A stretch of DNA of 64,000 nt, taken from positions 310,001 through 374,000 of the forward strand of contig CAVYXF010000003.1 in NCBI GenBank assembly GCA_963772335.1. Reading direction: 5' to 3'. The position numbers and the translations under genes were made by a program. Every line of letters starts with the position of its first letter. Position 1 is the stretch's first letter. Of this stretch, positions 44,150 through 52,748 are shown piece after piece. This DNA comes from CAVYXF01 sp963772335. Lineage in GTDB: Bacteria; Pseudomonadota; Alphaproteobacteria; Rhizobiales; Rhodomicrobiaceae. The notes beneath the pieces are model-generated. The model did not search any database and was not told the origin of the DNA. It worked only from the letters and a program-made list of their open reading frames with translations.

Positions 44150-45094
44150 CTACTTCTTCACCGTTCCAAAGGTGACGCCGCGGAGCAGGTGCTCTTGCAG
44201 GAAGAAGGTGACCAGGAATACCGGTATGAGAAACAGGGTCTCGATGGCAGCCAGCAGCGTCCAGTCCGTGCCGCGGCCGCCAGAGGATACGGCCTGGTTC
44301 ATTGCCACTGGCACGGTGCGGGTATCGGGACCGGTCAGCAAAAGCGCGAACAGAAACTCATTCCAGGTGAGGATGAGGCCGAAGACGAATGTCGCGGCCA
44401 AGCCGGCCACCACTTGCGGCAGGGAAATCTTGAAGAAGACCTTGGCCTCGGAGGAGCCGTCGATGCGGGCAGCATCCTCAACGTCTGTCGAAAGCTCGTC
44501 GAAGAAGCTCTTCATCATCCAGATCGTGAAGGCAAGATTGAAGGCCGTGTAGAGCAGGATGATGCCGAGATAGGAGCCGGAAAGGCCCACGACGCGGAAC
44601 ATCAAGATCACCGGGATTATGACGACGATCGCCGGCAGCATCCGGGTCGTCAGGATGATGAAGAGATAGGTATCGTTGCCCTTCAGCGGATAACGTGAGA
44701 AGCCGTAGGCAGCAAGCGTACCAAGGACGAGGGCGAGCATGACCGAGGCGGAGGCGATCACGATCGAGTTGAAGAAAAAGCGATCGAAGCCGGTCGCTTC
44801 CGGCTGGCCGCCGGCCGTCATGACACGGGAAAACACCGAGCCGAAATTCTCGAGCGTCGGGGTGAAGACGAATTGGTCCGGGATGAGGCCGAAGAATGAC
44901 GTGGGCGACAATGTCGGCGGCACCGACAGCGCCAACTCCTGCGGCTTGATGGCCGTAAAGATGATGAAGAGCACCGGCAGGAAGTAGATGAGGCTCACGA
45001 TCGCGACGATGAAGGTGCGGCCCCAGCCGGCCTCGGCAACCCCGCTGCTCCTGCGAAAGCCGATCCTCTCCCAAACCGAGATACCGTGTGCCAT
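44150..45094 (-). CDS. Carbohydrate ABC transporter permease (MalG-like)
   Basis: 314 residues with six predicted membrane helices, starting with a cytoplasmic leader and LIYFLPVLFIIFTAI. The EAA loop for ATPase contact is FFDELSTDVEDAARIDGSSEAKVFFKISLPQVVAGLAAT. It ends LRGVTFGTVKK, typical of MalG relatives (LTSGLTAGAVKG). A long open frame in another register over 44478-45479 is only its shadow. Lies 3 bases from both neighbours in a tight operon. Confidence 0.92.
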   Translation of the reverse strand: MAHGISVWERIGFRRSSGVAEAGWGRTFIVAIVSLIYFLPVLFIIFTAIKPQELALSVPPTLSPTSFFGLIPDQFVFTPTLENFGSVFSRVMTAGGQPEATGFDRFFFNSIVIASASVMLALVLGTLAAYGFSRYPLKGNDTYLFIILTTRMLPAIVVIIPVILMFRVVGLSGSYLGIILLYTAFNLAFTIWMMKSFFDELSTDVEDAARIDGSSEAKVFFKISLPQVVAGLAATFVFGLILTWNEFLFALLLTGPDTRTVPVAMNQAVSSGGRGTDWTLLAAIETLFLIPVFLVTFFLQEHLLRGVTFGTVKK

Positions 45095-45097
45095 GGC

Positions 45098-46177
45098 TCA
45101 GCCCTCCCGGTTTCTGCGGTTGGCGAGGTAGAGATAAAGGTTGGTCAGCACGATCACCATGAACAGCATGATGTAGGAAATGGCGGCTCCTTCGCTTGTC
45201 TTGTTCTGCTCGTTGGCAATGCGGATCAGGTGATAGGAGATCGTCATCGTATCGTTGCCGCCCCTGGTAAGGAGGATCACCAGGTCGGCCAGCTTGAAGG
45301 CCTCGATGGTGCGGAACAAGAGCGCCAGCATCAGGAGCCCCCGTATATAGGGGAAGGTGATGCTCCAAAAGCTCCTCCAGGCGGACACGCGGTCGATCGC
45401 GGCGGCCTCGTAGAGATATTTCGGCACCGAGACGAGCCCCGCCAGCACCAGCAGCATCACGAAGGGCGACCACATCCAAGCATCGGCGAAGACAATGCCG
45501 GCGACGGCACCTGCCTTATTGTCCATCAGGATGAATTGGCTGCCCGTGATGCTGTTGAGGACGTAGCTCAGGATGCCGAAGGTCGGATCATAGTAGTAGG
45601 TGAAGAACACGCCCGAGGCGACGACTGAGAGCATCATCGGCGTGAGGACCAGAATCAGCAGGTACTTCCGTAGCGGAAACTGCTTCGAAAAGAGGATCGC
45701 CAGGAGAAATCCGACGACCATCTGCGCCGAAACCGTGAGCACGACGAACATGGCGGTATTGACGAGCGCGCTCCAATTAGCCGGCGCCGCGATATCGTCG
45801 GTCAGAACCTTGATGTAATTATTGAGGCCGACAAAGCGGATCGACTGCTGGTTCGACTGATAGGCGAAGAACGAGAGCCCCAGCGACCATAGCAGCGGAA
45901 AGATGTTCATCACAAAGAGCACGGCGATCGCGGGCGCGACGAGCAGACCGCCATAGTAGCGGCGGCGATACGCGTTCACCACAAGAGCGGCGGCGACCAT
46001 CGCTGCCATCGCACCGACGATCCAGAAAGAGGCGGATGCCGGCAGGGCAGCGGCCGCCAGCACCGAAACGACCACGGCCACGAAAATCGCCAGCCGCCAG
46101 TTATCGGCAGAAAGCTGGAGCAGGCCCGGCGTGGTCCGATCGGTTCGAGTGCCTGACATAGCTGGTAATATTGACAT
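45098..46177 (-). CDS. Carbohydrate ABC transporter permease (MalF-like)
   Basis: About 359 residues from the ATG chosen (MSILPAMSGTRTDRTTPG); an ATG 18 bases further in is equally possible and the open frame extends 26 codons further out. Several membrane helices, including the N-terminal pair (LAIFVAVVVSVLAAAALPASASFW and AMAAMVAAALVVNAY). EAA loop YEAAAIDRVSAWRSFWSITFPYIRG. Forms the membrane pore with the MalG-like protein. A long stem-loop stands between the receptor stop and this gene, which probably lowers its expression relative to the receptor. Confidence 0.9.
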   Translation of the reverse strand: MSILPAMSGTRTDRTTPGLLQLSADNWRLAIFVAVVVSVLAAAALPASASFWIVGAMAAMVAAALVVNAYRRRYYGGLLVAPAIAVLFVMNIFPLLWSLGLSFFAYQSNQQSIRFVGLNNYIKVLTDDIAAPANWSALVNTAMFVVLTVSAQMVVGFLLAILFSKQFPLRKYLLILVLTPMMLSVVASGVFFTYYYDPTFGILSYVLNSITGSQFILMDNKAGAVAGIVFADAWMWSPFVMLLVLAGLVSVPKYLYEAAAIDRVSAWRSFWSITFPYIRGLLMLALLFRTIEAFKLADLVILLTRGGNDTMTISYHLIRIANEQNKTSEGAAISYIMLFMVIVLTNLYLYLANRRNREG

Positions 46178-46320
46178 CAGCACAAGACGCCCCACTGGCA
46201 ATGCGATCGAGCGGATCCAACACGGCTTCGTGCCGCAGCGGCAGTATCGGGCCATGAAATCAAAATCAGCCCAGGGAAGCTTCGGAACCGCGACGCTCTC
46301 CCCCTGCCATGCGTCTCGGG

Positions 46321-46355
46321 CCGCTGCCGCTCCCTCCGCGGAGGAGCGGCAGCGG
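46321..46355. other. Stem-loop between receptor and permease genes
   Basis: CCGCTGCCGCTCC pairs perfectly with GGAGCGGCAGCGG (13 bp) around a nine-base loop. It begins 12 bases after the receptor stop in the leftward transcript and has no U run, so it is better seen as an mRNA 3'-end protector than as a terminator. Confidence 0.7.
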
Positions 46356-46366
46356 CCGTAATCGCA

Positions 46367-47800
46367 TTATTGGATCAGTCCCGCTTCTTTCAGCAGGTTC
46401 TGCTGGAACTTGGCAATGTTATCCAACGTCGCCTTTGCGTCCTGCTTACCAGTGATCGCGAGGTCGAACTGGTCCTGCTGCTCGGTCAGGAGCTCGAAGA
46501 ACTGTGGGATGTGCCACACGTCCTTTTGCCAATCCAGCGAGGCTGCCCAAGCCCGGTTCCACGGCCGGTAGGTGACATATTTGGGGTCCGAATACACCGC
46601 CTTAACGGCGGACTGGCCACCACCTGCCGCGAACTGGTGCTGGATGGCAGGCGAAAGCCACCACTTCACGAACTCCACGGCCTCTTTGATCTGGGCGTCG
46701 GTGGTCCAGGTGGTCAGCACAAAAGGCTGGCCGCCGATGTTGGACCAGCGGATCATCTTGCCGTCTGGGCCGGTGGTGCCCGGCATCATGCCGAACACCA
46801 GCTTGTCCGAGACCTTTGAGGTCTTGGGATCGAGCGAGGCTTCGCCAAGTCCGATCCAGTCCACATTCATGGCGACCTTGCCCTCGCGGAACAGCTCGTC
46901 CGACTTGAAGATGTCCATGGTGCCGGTCTTGGCGACCGGCGGCATGTAATCGATCAGGCTCAGATATTTCGCCAGCGCATTCACGGCTGCCGGCGAATTC
47001 ACGACGCCTTCGGCCTGGCCGGTCGGAACCTTGGTTTCGTCCCAGATATCGCCGCCCATTTGCCAGATGAACCCGTTGATCTGCATTGACGAGAAATCGT
47101 AACTCTTGCCTGCCTGGAATGCGATGCCATAGAAATCGTCGTCGGCAGGCTTGCCGGCGAGCATTTCGCCCTTCTTTCGGCGGAAGAATTCGCCGACATT
47201 CTTGAAGTCATCCCAAGTCATGGCGTCGAGTTCTTCGCCAGTGCAAGGAAGTTTCTTCTTGTATTTGTCTTGAAAATTCTTCTGTTCTGTCGCGTCGCAC
47301 AAGATGTCCTTGCGCCCGTAGTTCACCAGCACGTCGGGGAATTGCGGGAAGCCGTAGTAATTTTCCGACTTGTAGGGATAGGTGGCATAGGCGTTCAGCG
47401 GGTTCGGATGAATGTCCTTGAACGTCTTCATAAACTCAGGATCGGCATCAAGCAGATCGTTGATCTTGCGGAAATAGCCGCCCTCGACGAAGGCGCCGAG
47501 CCACTGCGAGTCCGACACGATGAAGTTGTACTTCTGCTCGCCCGAGGTCAGCGAGGCATTGACGCGGGTATAAAAGTCCGGCCACGGAATGAAATCGACG
47601 TCGAGCTTCACGGTGTTGCCGGATTTCGGCTTGTACTGCTCGTCGAAGAATTTCTTCATGATGCGCGTTGGCGGCCAATCGGGCACGGCCATCCTCAGCG
47701 TCACCTCCGCGGCGGAAGCGAACGTCGCCTCACCCACCATAAACGCGGCGGCGATACCCGCCGCCATCATTGCACCCTTAAGCTTTCTCCCTGCGGTCAT
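46367..47800 (-). CDS. ABC transporter extracellular solute-binding protein (family 1-like)
   Basis: Periplasmic receptor of 477 residues with signal peptide (MTAGRKLKGAMMAAGIAAAF, ending FASAAE). The mature start VTLRMAVPDWPPTRIMKKFFDEQYK and later segments DFIPWPDFYTRVNASLTSGE, GGDIWDE, AAVNALAKYLSLIDYMPP and GEASLDP are typical of sugar/polyol receptors of the family-1 type. It is larger than MalE-like proteins (about 400), in line with glycerol- or oligosaccharide-binding members. Second gene of the operon, after an ATPase gene. Confidence 0.92.
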   Translation of the reverse strand: MTAGRKLKGAMMAAGIAAAFMVGEATFASAAEVTLRMAVPDWPPTRIMKKFFDEQYKPKSGNTVKLDVDFIPWPDFYTRVNASLTSGEQKYNFIVSDSQWLGAFVEGGYFRKINDLLDADPEFMKTFKDIHPNPLNAYATYPYKSENYYGFPQFPDVLVNYGRKDILCDATEQKNFQDKYKKKLPCTGEELDAMTWDDFKNVGEFFRRKKGEMLAGKPADDDFYGIAFQAGKSYDFSSMQINGFIWQMGGDIWDETKVPTGQAEGVVNSPAAVNALAKYLSLIDYMPPVAKTGTMDIFKSDELFREGKVAMNVDWIGLGEASLDPKTSKVSDKLVFGMMPGTTGPDGKMIRWSNIGGQPFVLTTWTTDAQIKEAVEFVKWWLSPAIQHQFAAGGGQSAVKAVYSDPKYVTYRPWNRAWAASLDWQKDVWHIPQFFELLTEQQDQFDLAITGKQDAKATLDNIAKFQQNLLKEAGLIQ

Positions 47801-47853
47801 CTTTCAAGTCTCCTCCCATATGCAGTTTTTCGTTTCTTCTTCTGGTGTCCGCG

Positions 47854-48945
47854 TCAGGCAATCGCCTGTCCGCTAGACGCTCGGAAGACGTGGAATTTTG
47901 TTGGATCCAATGTGACTGAGGCCGGCTGCCCTGGTTGCAGGCTTGATGCGACCAACTCCGGCAGCACCATCCGCAGGGTCTCGCCGCCCGCGTCTAACAA
48001 AACGACCGTGACATCGCCCAGCGGCTCGAGCATGGCGATGCTCGCCGCGAAGCCCTTCTCATCGCCAGCCGCGAAACGAATATCGCTCGGCCGGATGCCG
48101 ACCACAGCCGCCTCACCCCCTTCTACTGCGCTGAGCTTGCGCGCGAGAGGCAAGGACCCGACCGCGGATTCGAAGGCGCTACCGTCCTGGGCCAGCTTGC
48201 CCTGGATCATATTCATATGCGGCGAGCCGATTTTGCCAGCCACGTAGAGATCGCACGGCGTTTCGTACAGTTCGTCGGGTGTCCCGATCTGCACCACGGT
48301 GCCATCGCGCAGCACGGCGATTTCCTCGCCCATGGAGAGCGCCTCGAGCTCGTCGGGGGTCGCGTAGACGATGGTGAGGCCGAACTGGCGGTGGAGGCGC
48401 TTCAATTCCGCCCGCATGTCATGGCGAAGCTTGGCGTCGAGGTTGGTCAGGGGCTCATCCAGCAACAGGATGCGTGGGCGCCGGATCAGGGAACGGCCCA
48501 GCGCGACGCGCTGCTGCTCGCCGCCGGAGAGCGTGCCCGGCTTACGGTCGATCTTCGTTTCGAGCCGAAGCATTGCCGCGGTCTGCTTCACCCGGCGATC
48601 GATCTCGTCGCGGCCGAGCTTCGCTTCGACAAGGGGATAGGCGAAATTCTGGTAGACGGTGAGATGCGGATAGAGCGCGAAGGACTGGAACACCATCGAC
48701 ACGCCCCGGCCCGCAATGGGTTCGTGGGTATAGTCCTTGCCGAATATCTCGACACGGCCCCGGTCCGGGGTGGCGAGACCCGCGATGGTGCGCAGCGTCG
48801 TCGTTTTTCCAACCGAGCTCGGTCCGAACAACACGAAAAAGCGTCCCTCAGCAACGCTGAAAGAAAGGTTTGCGAGTGCCTGCGCCGCTCCGAAGGACTT
48901 GCTGACGTTGGTCAAGCTCAGCGCGCAATTCGCGACCTGCCCCAT
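47854..48945 (-). CDS. ABC importer ATPase (MalK-like), with H-loop histidine missing
   Basis: 363 residues, ABC domain plus C-terminal regulatory OB-fold. Walker A FGPSSVGKTTTLRT, Q-loop MVFQSFALYP, signature LSGGEQQRVALGRS and Walker B ILLLDEPLTNLD are present. The H-loop, normally THD, reads IVYATPDELEALSMGEEI, so the switch His is Pro. Thus its own ATP site is expected to be weak, while its signature can still complete the site of the partner ATPase at 43 kb. First gene of the leftward importer operon, just downstream of the GntR gene. Confidence 0.92.
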   Translation of the reverse strand: MGQVANCALSLTNVSKSFGAAQALANLSFSVAEGRFFVLFGPSSVGKTTTLRTIAGLATPDRGRVEIFGKDYTHEPIAGRGVSMVFQSFALYPHLTVYQNFAYPLVEAKLGRDEIDRRVKQTAAMLRLETKIDRKPGTLSGGEQQRVALGRSLIRRPRILLLDEPLTNLDAKLRHDMRAELKRLHRQFGLTIVYATPDELEALSMGEEIAVLRDGTVVQIGTPDELYETPCDLYVAGKIGSPHMNMIQGKLAQDGSAFESAVGSLPLARKLSAVEGGEAAVVGIRPSDIRFAAGDEKGFAASIAMLEPLGDVTVVLLDAGGETLRMVLPELVASSLQPGQPASVTLDPTKFHVFRASSGQAIA

Positions 48946-48946
48946 C

Positions 48947-49714
48947 CTAACCCCCCGTCACTGGCATAACATGCCACCCGCCGCACACAGGCGCCTTCCT
49001 GATGGGTGCCGGGCACTTGTCCGGCCGGCCTCGACAACACCGATTGGTTCCACCGTGCATCATACGAAAGCCGGCAGGAGACGGTCGATGCGAGCGTTCA
49101 ATATGCTCGCGCATGGCGCGTTCCGCCCCGAGTTCATTGCGGGAGGAAAGCGCCGCCAGAATGGACTCGTGCTCGGTAAGCGCCTCCTCGGTTACCCGGG
49201 CGTGAAACATCAGGCGGAAGATATGGAAATGAGTGTGCAAGTTGGTCAGCGTATCGCGGATCAGCTCGTTGCCCGCGATCTCCATGATCTTGTCGTGGAA
49301 CTCTCCGTCGAGACGCGCAAATCTGGAGTAACGCGATCTTTCCGTGCCGCCGTCGAGCTTGCGCATCTCCTCGGCGGCGTTTTTCAACTTGCGCATTTGT
49401 TCTTCGCTGACGCGCTCTGCGGCGCGGCGTGCCCCGTCAGGCTCCAGCAATAATCGAAGCTCATAGATCTCGTCGAAGCGCCGGCGGGTGACTTGCGGCG
49501 ATGCGCTGTATCCAACGAGATGCGTCTTGACCACCAAGCCCTCGCCCTCCAACCGCCCCAGCGCCTCGCGAATTGGGGTATGGGAGACTTCAAGTTCCCG
49601 GACTAGGCCATCGACCGTGATGCGCGCACCGGGTGAAATTTCCAAAGACATGAGCTTATGAAAAATCGCCCCATAGACGTCATCGGCCAGGCCCTTATGC
49701 CGCTGAATTGCCAT
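48947..49714 (-). CDS. GntR-family (FadR/FCD type) transcriptional regulator, altered C-terminus
   Basis: Winged-helix DNA-binding domain (ADDVYGAIFHKLMSLEISPG, then VDGLVRELEVSHTPIREALGRLEGEGLV) followed by an FCD ligand domain (RFDEIYELRLLLEP, ARLDGEFHDKIMEIAGN, HTHFHIFRLMF with metal His). The start MAIQRHKGLADDVYG is chosen by family length; in-frame Mets upstream add up to 38 residues. Around 49086 a one-base step would give HIERSHRRLLPAFV and a stop at 49060, the usual FadR-like end; as read it runs 38 residues further in Cys- and Pro-rich nonsense to 48947. Probably controls the importer operon immediately downstream on the same strand. Confidence 0.85.
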   Translation of the reverse strand: MAIQRHKGLADDVYGAIFHKLMSLEISPGARITVDGLVRELEVSHTPIREALGRLEGEGLVVKTHLVGYSASPQVTRRRFDEIYELRLLLEPDGARRAAERVSEEQMRKLKNAAEEMRKLDGGTERSRYSRFARLDGEFHDKIMEIAGNELIRDTLTNLHTHFHIFRLMFHARVTEEALTEHESILAALSSRNELGAERAMREHIERSHRPSPAGFRMMHGGTNRCCRGRPDKCPAPIRKAPVCGGWHVMPVTGG

Positions 49715-50007
49715 GACGTTCCCAATCAACTTGGCCGACACAGCTTGTGGCATCGCTACACCAGAAGCTGTCACATCTTGGCCATGCACGACAACAAAGA
49801 AATAAGTTCTCCTGTGAGATCGCCGCATCGTATAGGATATCCGATAGGATCACAATGCGCGACCTACACTGTCGCCACGGCCAGCCCCGCCACTTCCGAA
49901 AGCGCTGCTTCTGTCCCTCGTCGACAAGGCCCTCCGGCTATTCGCGCCTGCCCTTGCAACATCGCGGATGACCATCCATATACCATCCAAATGGATGGAG
50001 AACATCA

Positions 50008-50427
50008 ATGGCGAGCAATGTCCAGCCTTTGCGCGACAAAGGCGGCGAGACCGAAAAAATCACGATCAACCTCGGCTATGTGGATCTCGGCCGCATCGAT
50101 CTACTGGTCCAGGAGCAGTTCTACTCGAACCGGACCGACTTCATCAGAACGGCAATCCGTAATCAGCTTGCCACACATGCAGATGCGGTCATGCAGTCTA
50201 TCGATCGGCATACACTCGAACTCGGGCTGCGCGAGTACAGCCGAGCCGATCTGGAGGCTACGAAAGCCGCCGGAGAAAAGCTTCACGTCAAGGTCGTTGG
50301 CTTGGCCCGGATTGCCGCCGATGTCACCCCAGAGCTCGCTCTTGCCACCATCGGATCGATAACCGTGCTTGGCGCGCTCCAGGCCAGCGCGGCGGTTAAG
50401 TCGGCTCTGGCCGGACGCATCAAATAG
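50008..50427 (+). CDS. Ribbon-helix-helix (CopG-like) protein with long C-terminal extension
   Basis: 139 residues with a GGAG ribosome site. Residues 16-55 form a ribbon-helix-helix unit: EKITINLGYVDLGRIDLLV strand and helix, then SNRTDFIRTAIRNQL. The remaining 85 residues are unusual for a CopG protein: an acidic helix, then VKVVGLARIAADVTPELALATIGSITVLGALQAS, an alternating hydrophobic pattern suggesting a beta-roll or oligomerisation domain. It ends four bases before the first Met of the next frame and about 30 before the esterase start, so it probably regulates, and is co-transcribed with, that gene. Confidence 0.75.
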   Translation: MASNVQPLRDKGGETEKITINLGYVDLGRIDLLVQEQFYSNRTDFIRTAIRNQLATHADAVMQSIDRHTLELGLREYSRADLEATKAAGEKLHVKVVGLARIAADVTPELALATIGSITVLGALQASAAVKSALAGRIK

Positions 50428-50457
50428 GGCATGAGCCCGTCAAAAAGGATCAAGTTC

Positions 50458-51723
50458 ATGAATGTTGATTTCGCCGCCGCCATGCGCCGGGCGATGCAGC
50501 TCACCCGTGCCCAGGACCTCGCTGGCGCGCTCCGGGTCATCCAAACCGCTCTTGCACGAGGGCCGGCAGCAAATCCCGGCCAAGCGGAGCATGAGGAAAT
50601 CAGCTCGCCGCAGCAAGCGCGGAAAGCGGCGCGCTTGATTGATCCTCACGCCGAGATCGTACCGGCAGCGCCGGAGTTCTCAGCATCGCGGCCCGCCGCC
50701 ACGAAAGCCACACAGACTTCCGGAGCGGCGCGCTTGCGCAAACCGCTTGGCGAGGTGTTGGAACTACTGCGGGAAGGCAAGGCGAAGATTAGCGCTCTTG
50801 CCCTGCCTCAGACCCTGAAAAGCCGCCGCCAACGCCCGCCGGTTCCGGAAGGCGCACAGTTCCTCGCTCGCACCTTCACCTGCGCCGCAGGGGCGCGGAA
50901 CTATAGATTGTATATTCCGGCGTCAGCACGGGAACGTCCGCATGGGCTTGTGGTCATGCTGCATGGCTGCAAGCAGGATCCAGACGACTTCGCCGCCGGC
51001 ACCAATATGAATGTGGTCGCCGAGCAGTACGGCGTCCTGGTCGCCTATCCGGGGCAGCCTGCCTCGGCCAATGCGCAGAGCTGTTGGAACTGGTTCCGCC
51101 CTGCGGACCAGCGACGCGACGCTGGAGAGCCAGCGATCATCGCCGGGCTGACGCAGGAGATCATGGAGGAGTTTGGCCTGGGTCGAGGCCAGATGTTCGT
51201 GGCAGGATTGTCGGCCGGCGGCGCGATGGCTGCGGTAATGGGCGAGACCTATCCCGATCTCTACGCAGGGGTTGGGATACACTCCGGTCTGGCTTCCGGG
51301 GTGGCCAATGACGTGGTATCGGCCTTCGCCGCTATGCGCGGCGATGCAGGGGCAACAGGGCGGTTAAAGCCCGCGCAAACGGGCTCAGAGCCTAGCATCC
51401 GCACCATTGTTTTTCAGGGAAGCGCGGACGCGATTGTTCATCCGTCGAATGCCGAGCGGATCATCACCGGCGCAGCGCCGCAGATTGCGCCGGGCGCGGT
51501 CCGGCGAGAAATCGGGGCTTCGTCCGCCGGCCGCAGCTACACCCGCACAGTGATCACAGGGGCCGACGGAGATCTAGCGGTCGAATACTGGCTGATCTCC
51601 GGCGCCGGCCATGCCTGGTCTGGTGGAAATCCGAGCGGCTCCTTTGCCGATCCTACAGGGCCGGATGCCTCCACGGAGATGATGCGCTTTTTCTTCGCTC
51701 AGTCGCCGAAGAATGGCCGTTAG
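50458..51723 (+). CDS. PHB-depolymerase family alpha/beta-hydrolase (esterase)
   Basis: About 421 residues from ATG 50458 (AAGGA nine bases upstream; ATG 50431 is the alternative). A 140-residue N-terminal region, partly Pro/Ala rich, starts MNVDFAAAMRRAMQLTRAQDL. The catalytic domain of the Esterase_phd type follows: LVVMLHGCKQDPDDFAAGTNMN, CWNWF, nucleophile GLSAGGAMAAVM, and the His in SGAGHAWSGG. The Asp is probably in GSADAIVHPSNAERI. No signal peptide is visible, so it is likely cytoplasmic. The family cleaves poly- or oligo-3-hydroxybutyrate and feruloyl or short acyl esters. Placed after the ribbon-helix-helix regulator. Confidence 0.85.
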   Translation: MNVDFAAAMRRAMQLTRAQDLAGALRVIQTALARGPAANPGQAEHEEISSPQQARKAARLIDPHAEIVPAAPEFSASRPAATKATQTSGAARLRKPLGEVLELLREGKAKISALALPQTLKSRRQRPPVPEGAQFLARTFTCAAGARNYRLYIPASARERPHGLVVMLHGCKQDPDDFAAGTNMNVVAEQYGVLVAYPGQPASANAQSCWNWFRPADQRRDAGEPAIIAGLTQEIMEEFGLGRGQMFVAGLSAGGAMAAVMGETYPDLYAGVGIHSGLASGVANDVVSAFAAMRGDAGATGRLKPAQTGSEPSIRTIVFQGSADAIVHPSNAERIITGAAPQIAPGAVRREIGASSAGRSYTRTVITGADGDLAVEYWLISGAGHAWSGGNPSGSFADPTGPDASTEMMRFFFAQSPKNGR

Positions 51724-51764
51724 GTCGTGATGAGATGACATGCGCTCGCCGTTTAGGCAGGGCC

Positions 51765-51862
51765 GCCCCCTCTCCCATTGGGACAGGGTGGGGGTGAGGG
51801 GTTACAAACGATCGATAGGGCTTACACCCTCACCCTATCCCTCTCCCCATGGGAGAGGGGAC
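51765..51862. repeat. Palindromic intergenic repeat (CCCTCTCCC...GGGAGAGGG type)
   Basis: Nested inverted repeats: CCCCCTCTCCCATTGGGA, then GGTGGGGGTGAGGGG, a spacer, ACCCTCACCCTATCCCTCTCC, and CCATGGGAGAGGGG. GTGAGGG pairs with CCCTCAC and CTCTCCCCATGGGAGAG is itself a hairpin. It fills most of the gap between convergent esterase and SDR genes and probably acts as a terminator. Similar sequences recur in many proteobacterial genomes, from memory. Confidence 0.7.
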
Positions 51863-51937
51863 CGGAGGCTACGACCGCATGTGAACCGAGCGTAACTCAA
51901 ATTATCACACTATGGCTATAAGCGCTGAAGGAGCGGT

Positions 51938-52729
51938 CTAAACGGTTTTGAGCATGCCGCCGTCGACATAGTAAGTCGAGCCAACCGAATAGCTCGCCCG
52001 ATCGGAGCAAAGGAATACAAAAAAGTTCGCCAGCTCCTCGGGCGAGGCGAATCGGCGGATCGGCGCGTGCTCGTTCGCCACGCTTTGCAGATAGCCCTCC
52101 CAGTCGCCGCCCTTGTCGGCGGTGAGCTGCTTCGCCGTCTTGATCCAGTCTGGCGTCAGCACCAGGCCGGCATTGATGGTGTTGACGCGGATGTTGTCTT
52201 TCACGACCTCGTTGGCGAGCGTCTTGGAGAACATCATCAGCGCCGATTTGGTGACGTTGTAGATCGGCTCGTACCAGAGCGGCTGGGTGGCGCAGATCGA
52301 GGCATTGTGCAGCACCACGCCGCCGCCGCGCGCCTTCATGCCGGGGACCAGGCCGCGCGCGAGCCGGACGGCCGCCATCACGTGCAGCTCCCAGTAATGC
52401 TGCCATTTCTCGTCGGGCGCCTCCATGATGGTTTCATTGCTTCCGGCGCCCGCATTGTTGATCAGGATATCGGTGCCGCCGAAGGCCTTTTCGGTCGCCG
52501 CGATCAGCGCCTGCGTTCCTGCCGCCGTGGCGACATCGCAGGCGACAGGCACGGTCGTTACGCCATGCTCGCTAGCGATGGCGCGCGCCTCCGTCTCCAG
52601 CCGCTCGGTCTGGCGCGCGGCGAGGACGAGATGGACGCCTTCTGCGGCGAGCGCCTTGGCCACGGCAAGCCCGATGCCGATGCTGCCGCCGGTGATGACG
52701 GCCACCTTATCGCGAAGATGCAGATCCAT
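51938..52729 (-). CDS. Short-chain dehydrogenase/reductase in a sugar ABC operon
   Basis: 263 residues. Cofactor loop ITGGSIGIGLAVAKALA, NNAGAG, catalytic Ser and Tyr/Lys in LHNASICATQPLWYEPIYNVTKSAL, and a C-terminus STYYVDGGMLKTV. The catalytic set is complete. It starts 19 bases after the permease stop and is the last gene of the ribose-type importer operon, so it probably oxidises or reduces the imported sugar or polyol. No substrate-specific feature recognised. Confidence 0.9.
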   Translation of the reverse strand: MDLHLRDKVAVITGGSIGIGLAVAKALAAEGVHLVLAARQTERLETEARAIASEHGVTTVPVACDVATAAGTQALIAATEKAFGGTDILINNAGAGSNETIMEAPDEKWQHYWELHVMAAVRLARGLVPGMKARGGGVVLHNASICATQPLWYEPIYNVTKSALMMFSKTLANEVVKDNIRVNTINAGLVLTPDWIKTAKQLTADKGGDWEGYLQSVANEHAPIRRFASPEELANFFVFLCSDRASYSVGSTYYVDGGMLKTV

Positions 52730-52748
52730 TTTGCCTCTAACTCCCGGC

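Noticed and set aside
44478..45479. Long leftward frame overlapping both permease genes
   Set aside because: Alternate register of the two permeases; its sequence is His/Arg/Pro rich and not membrane-like.
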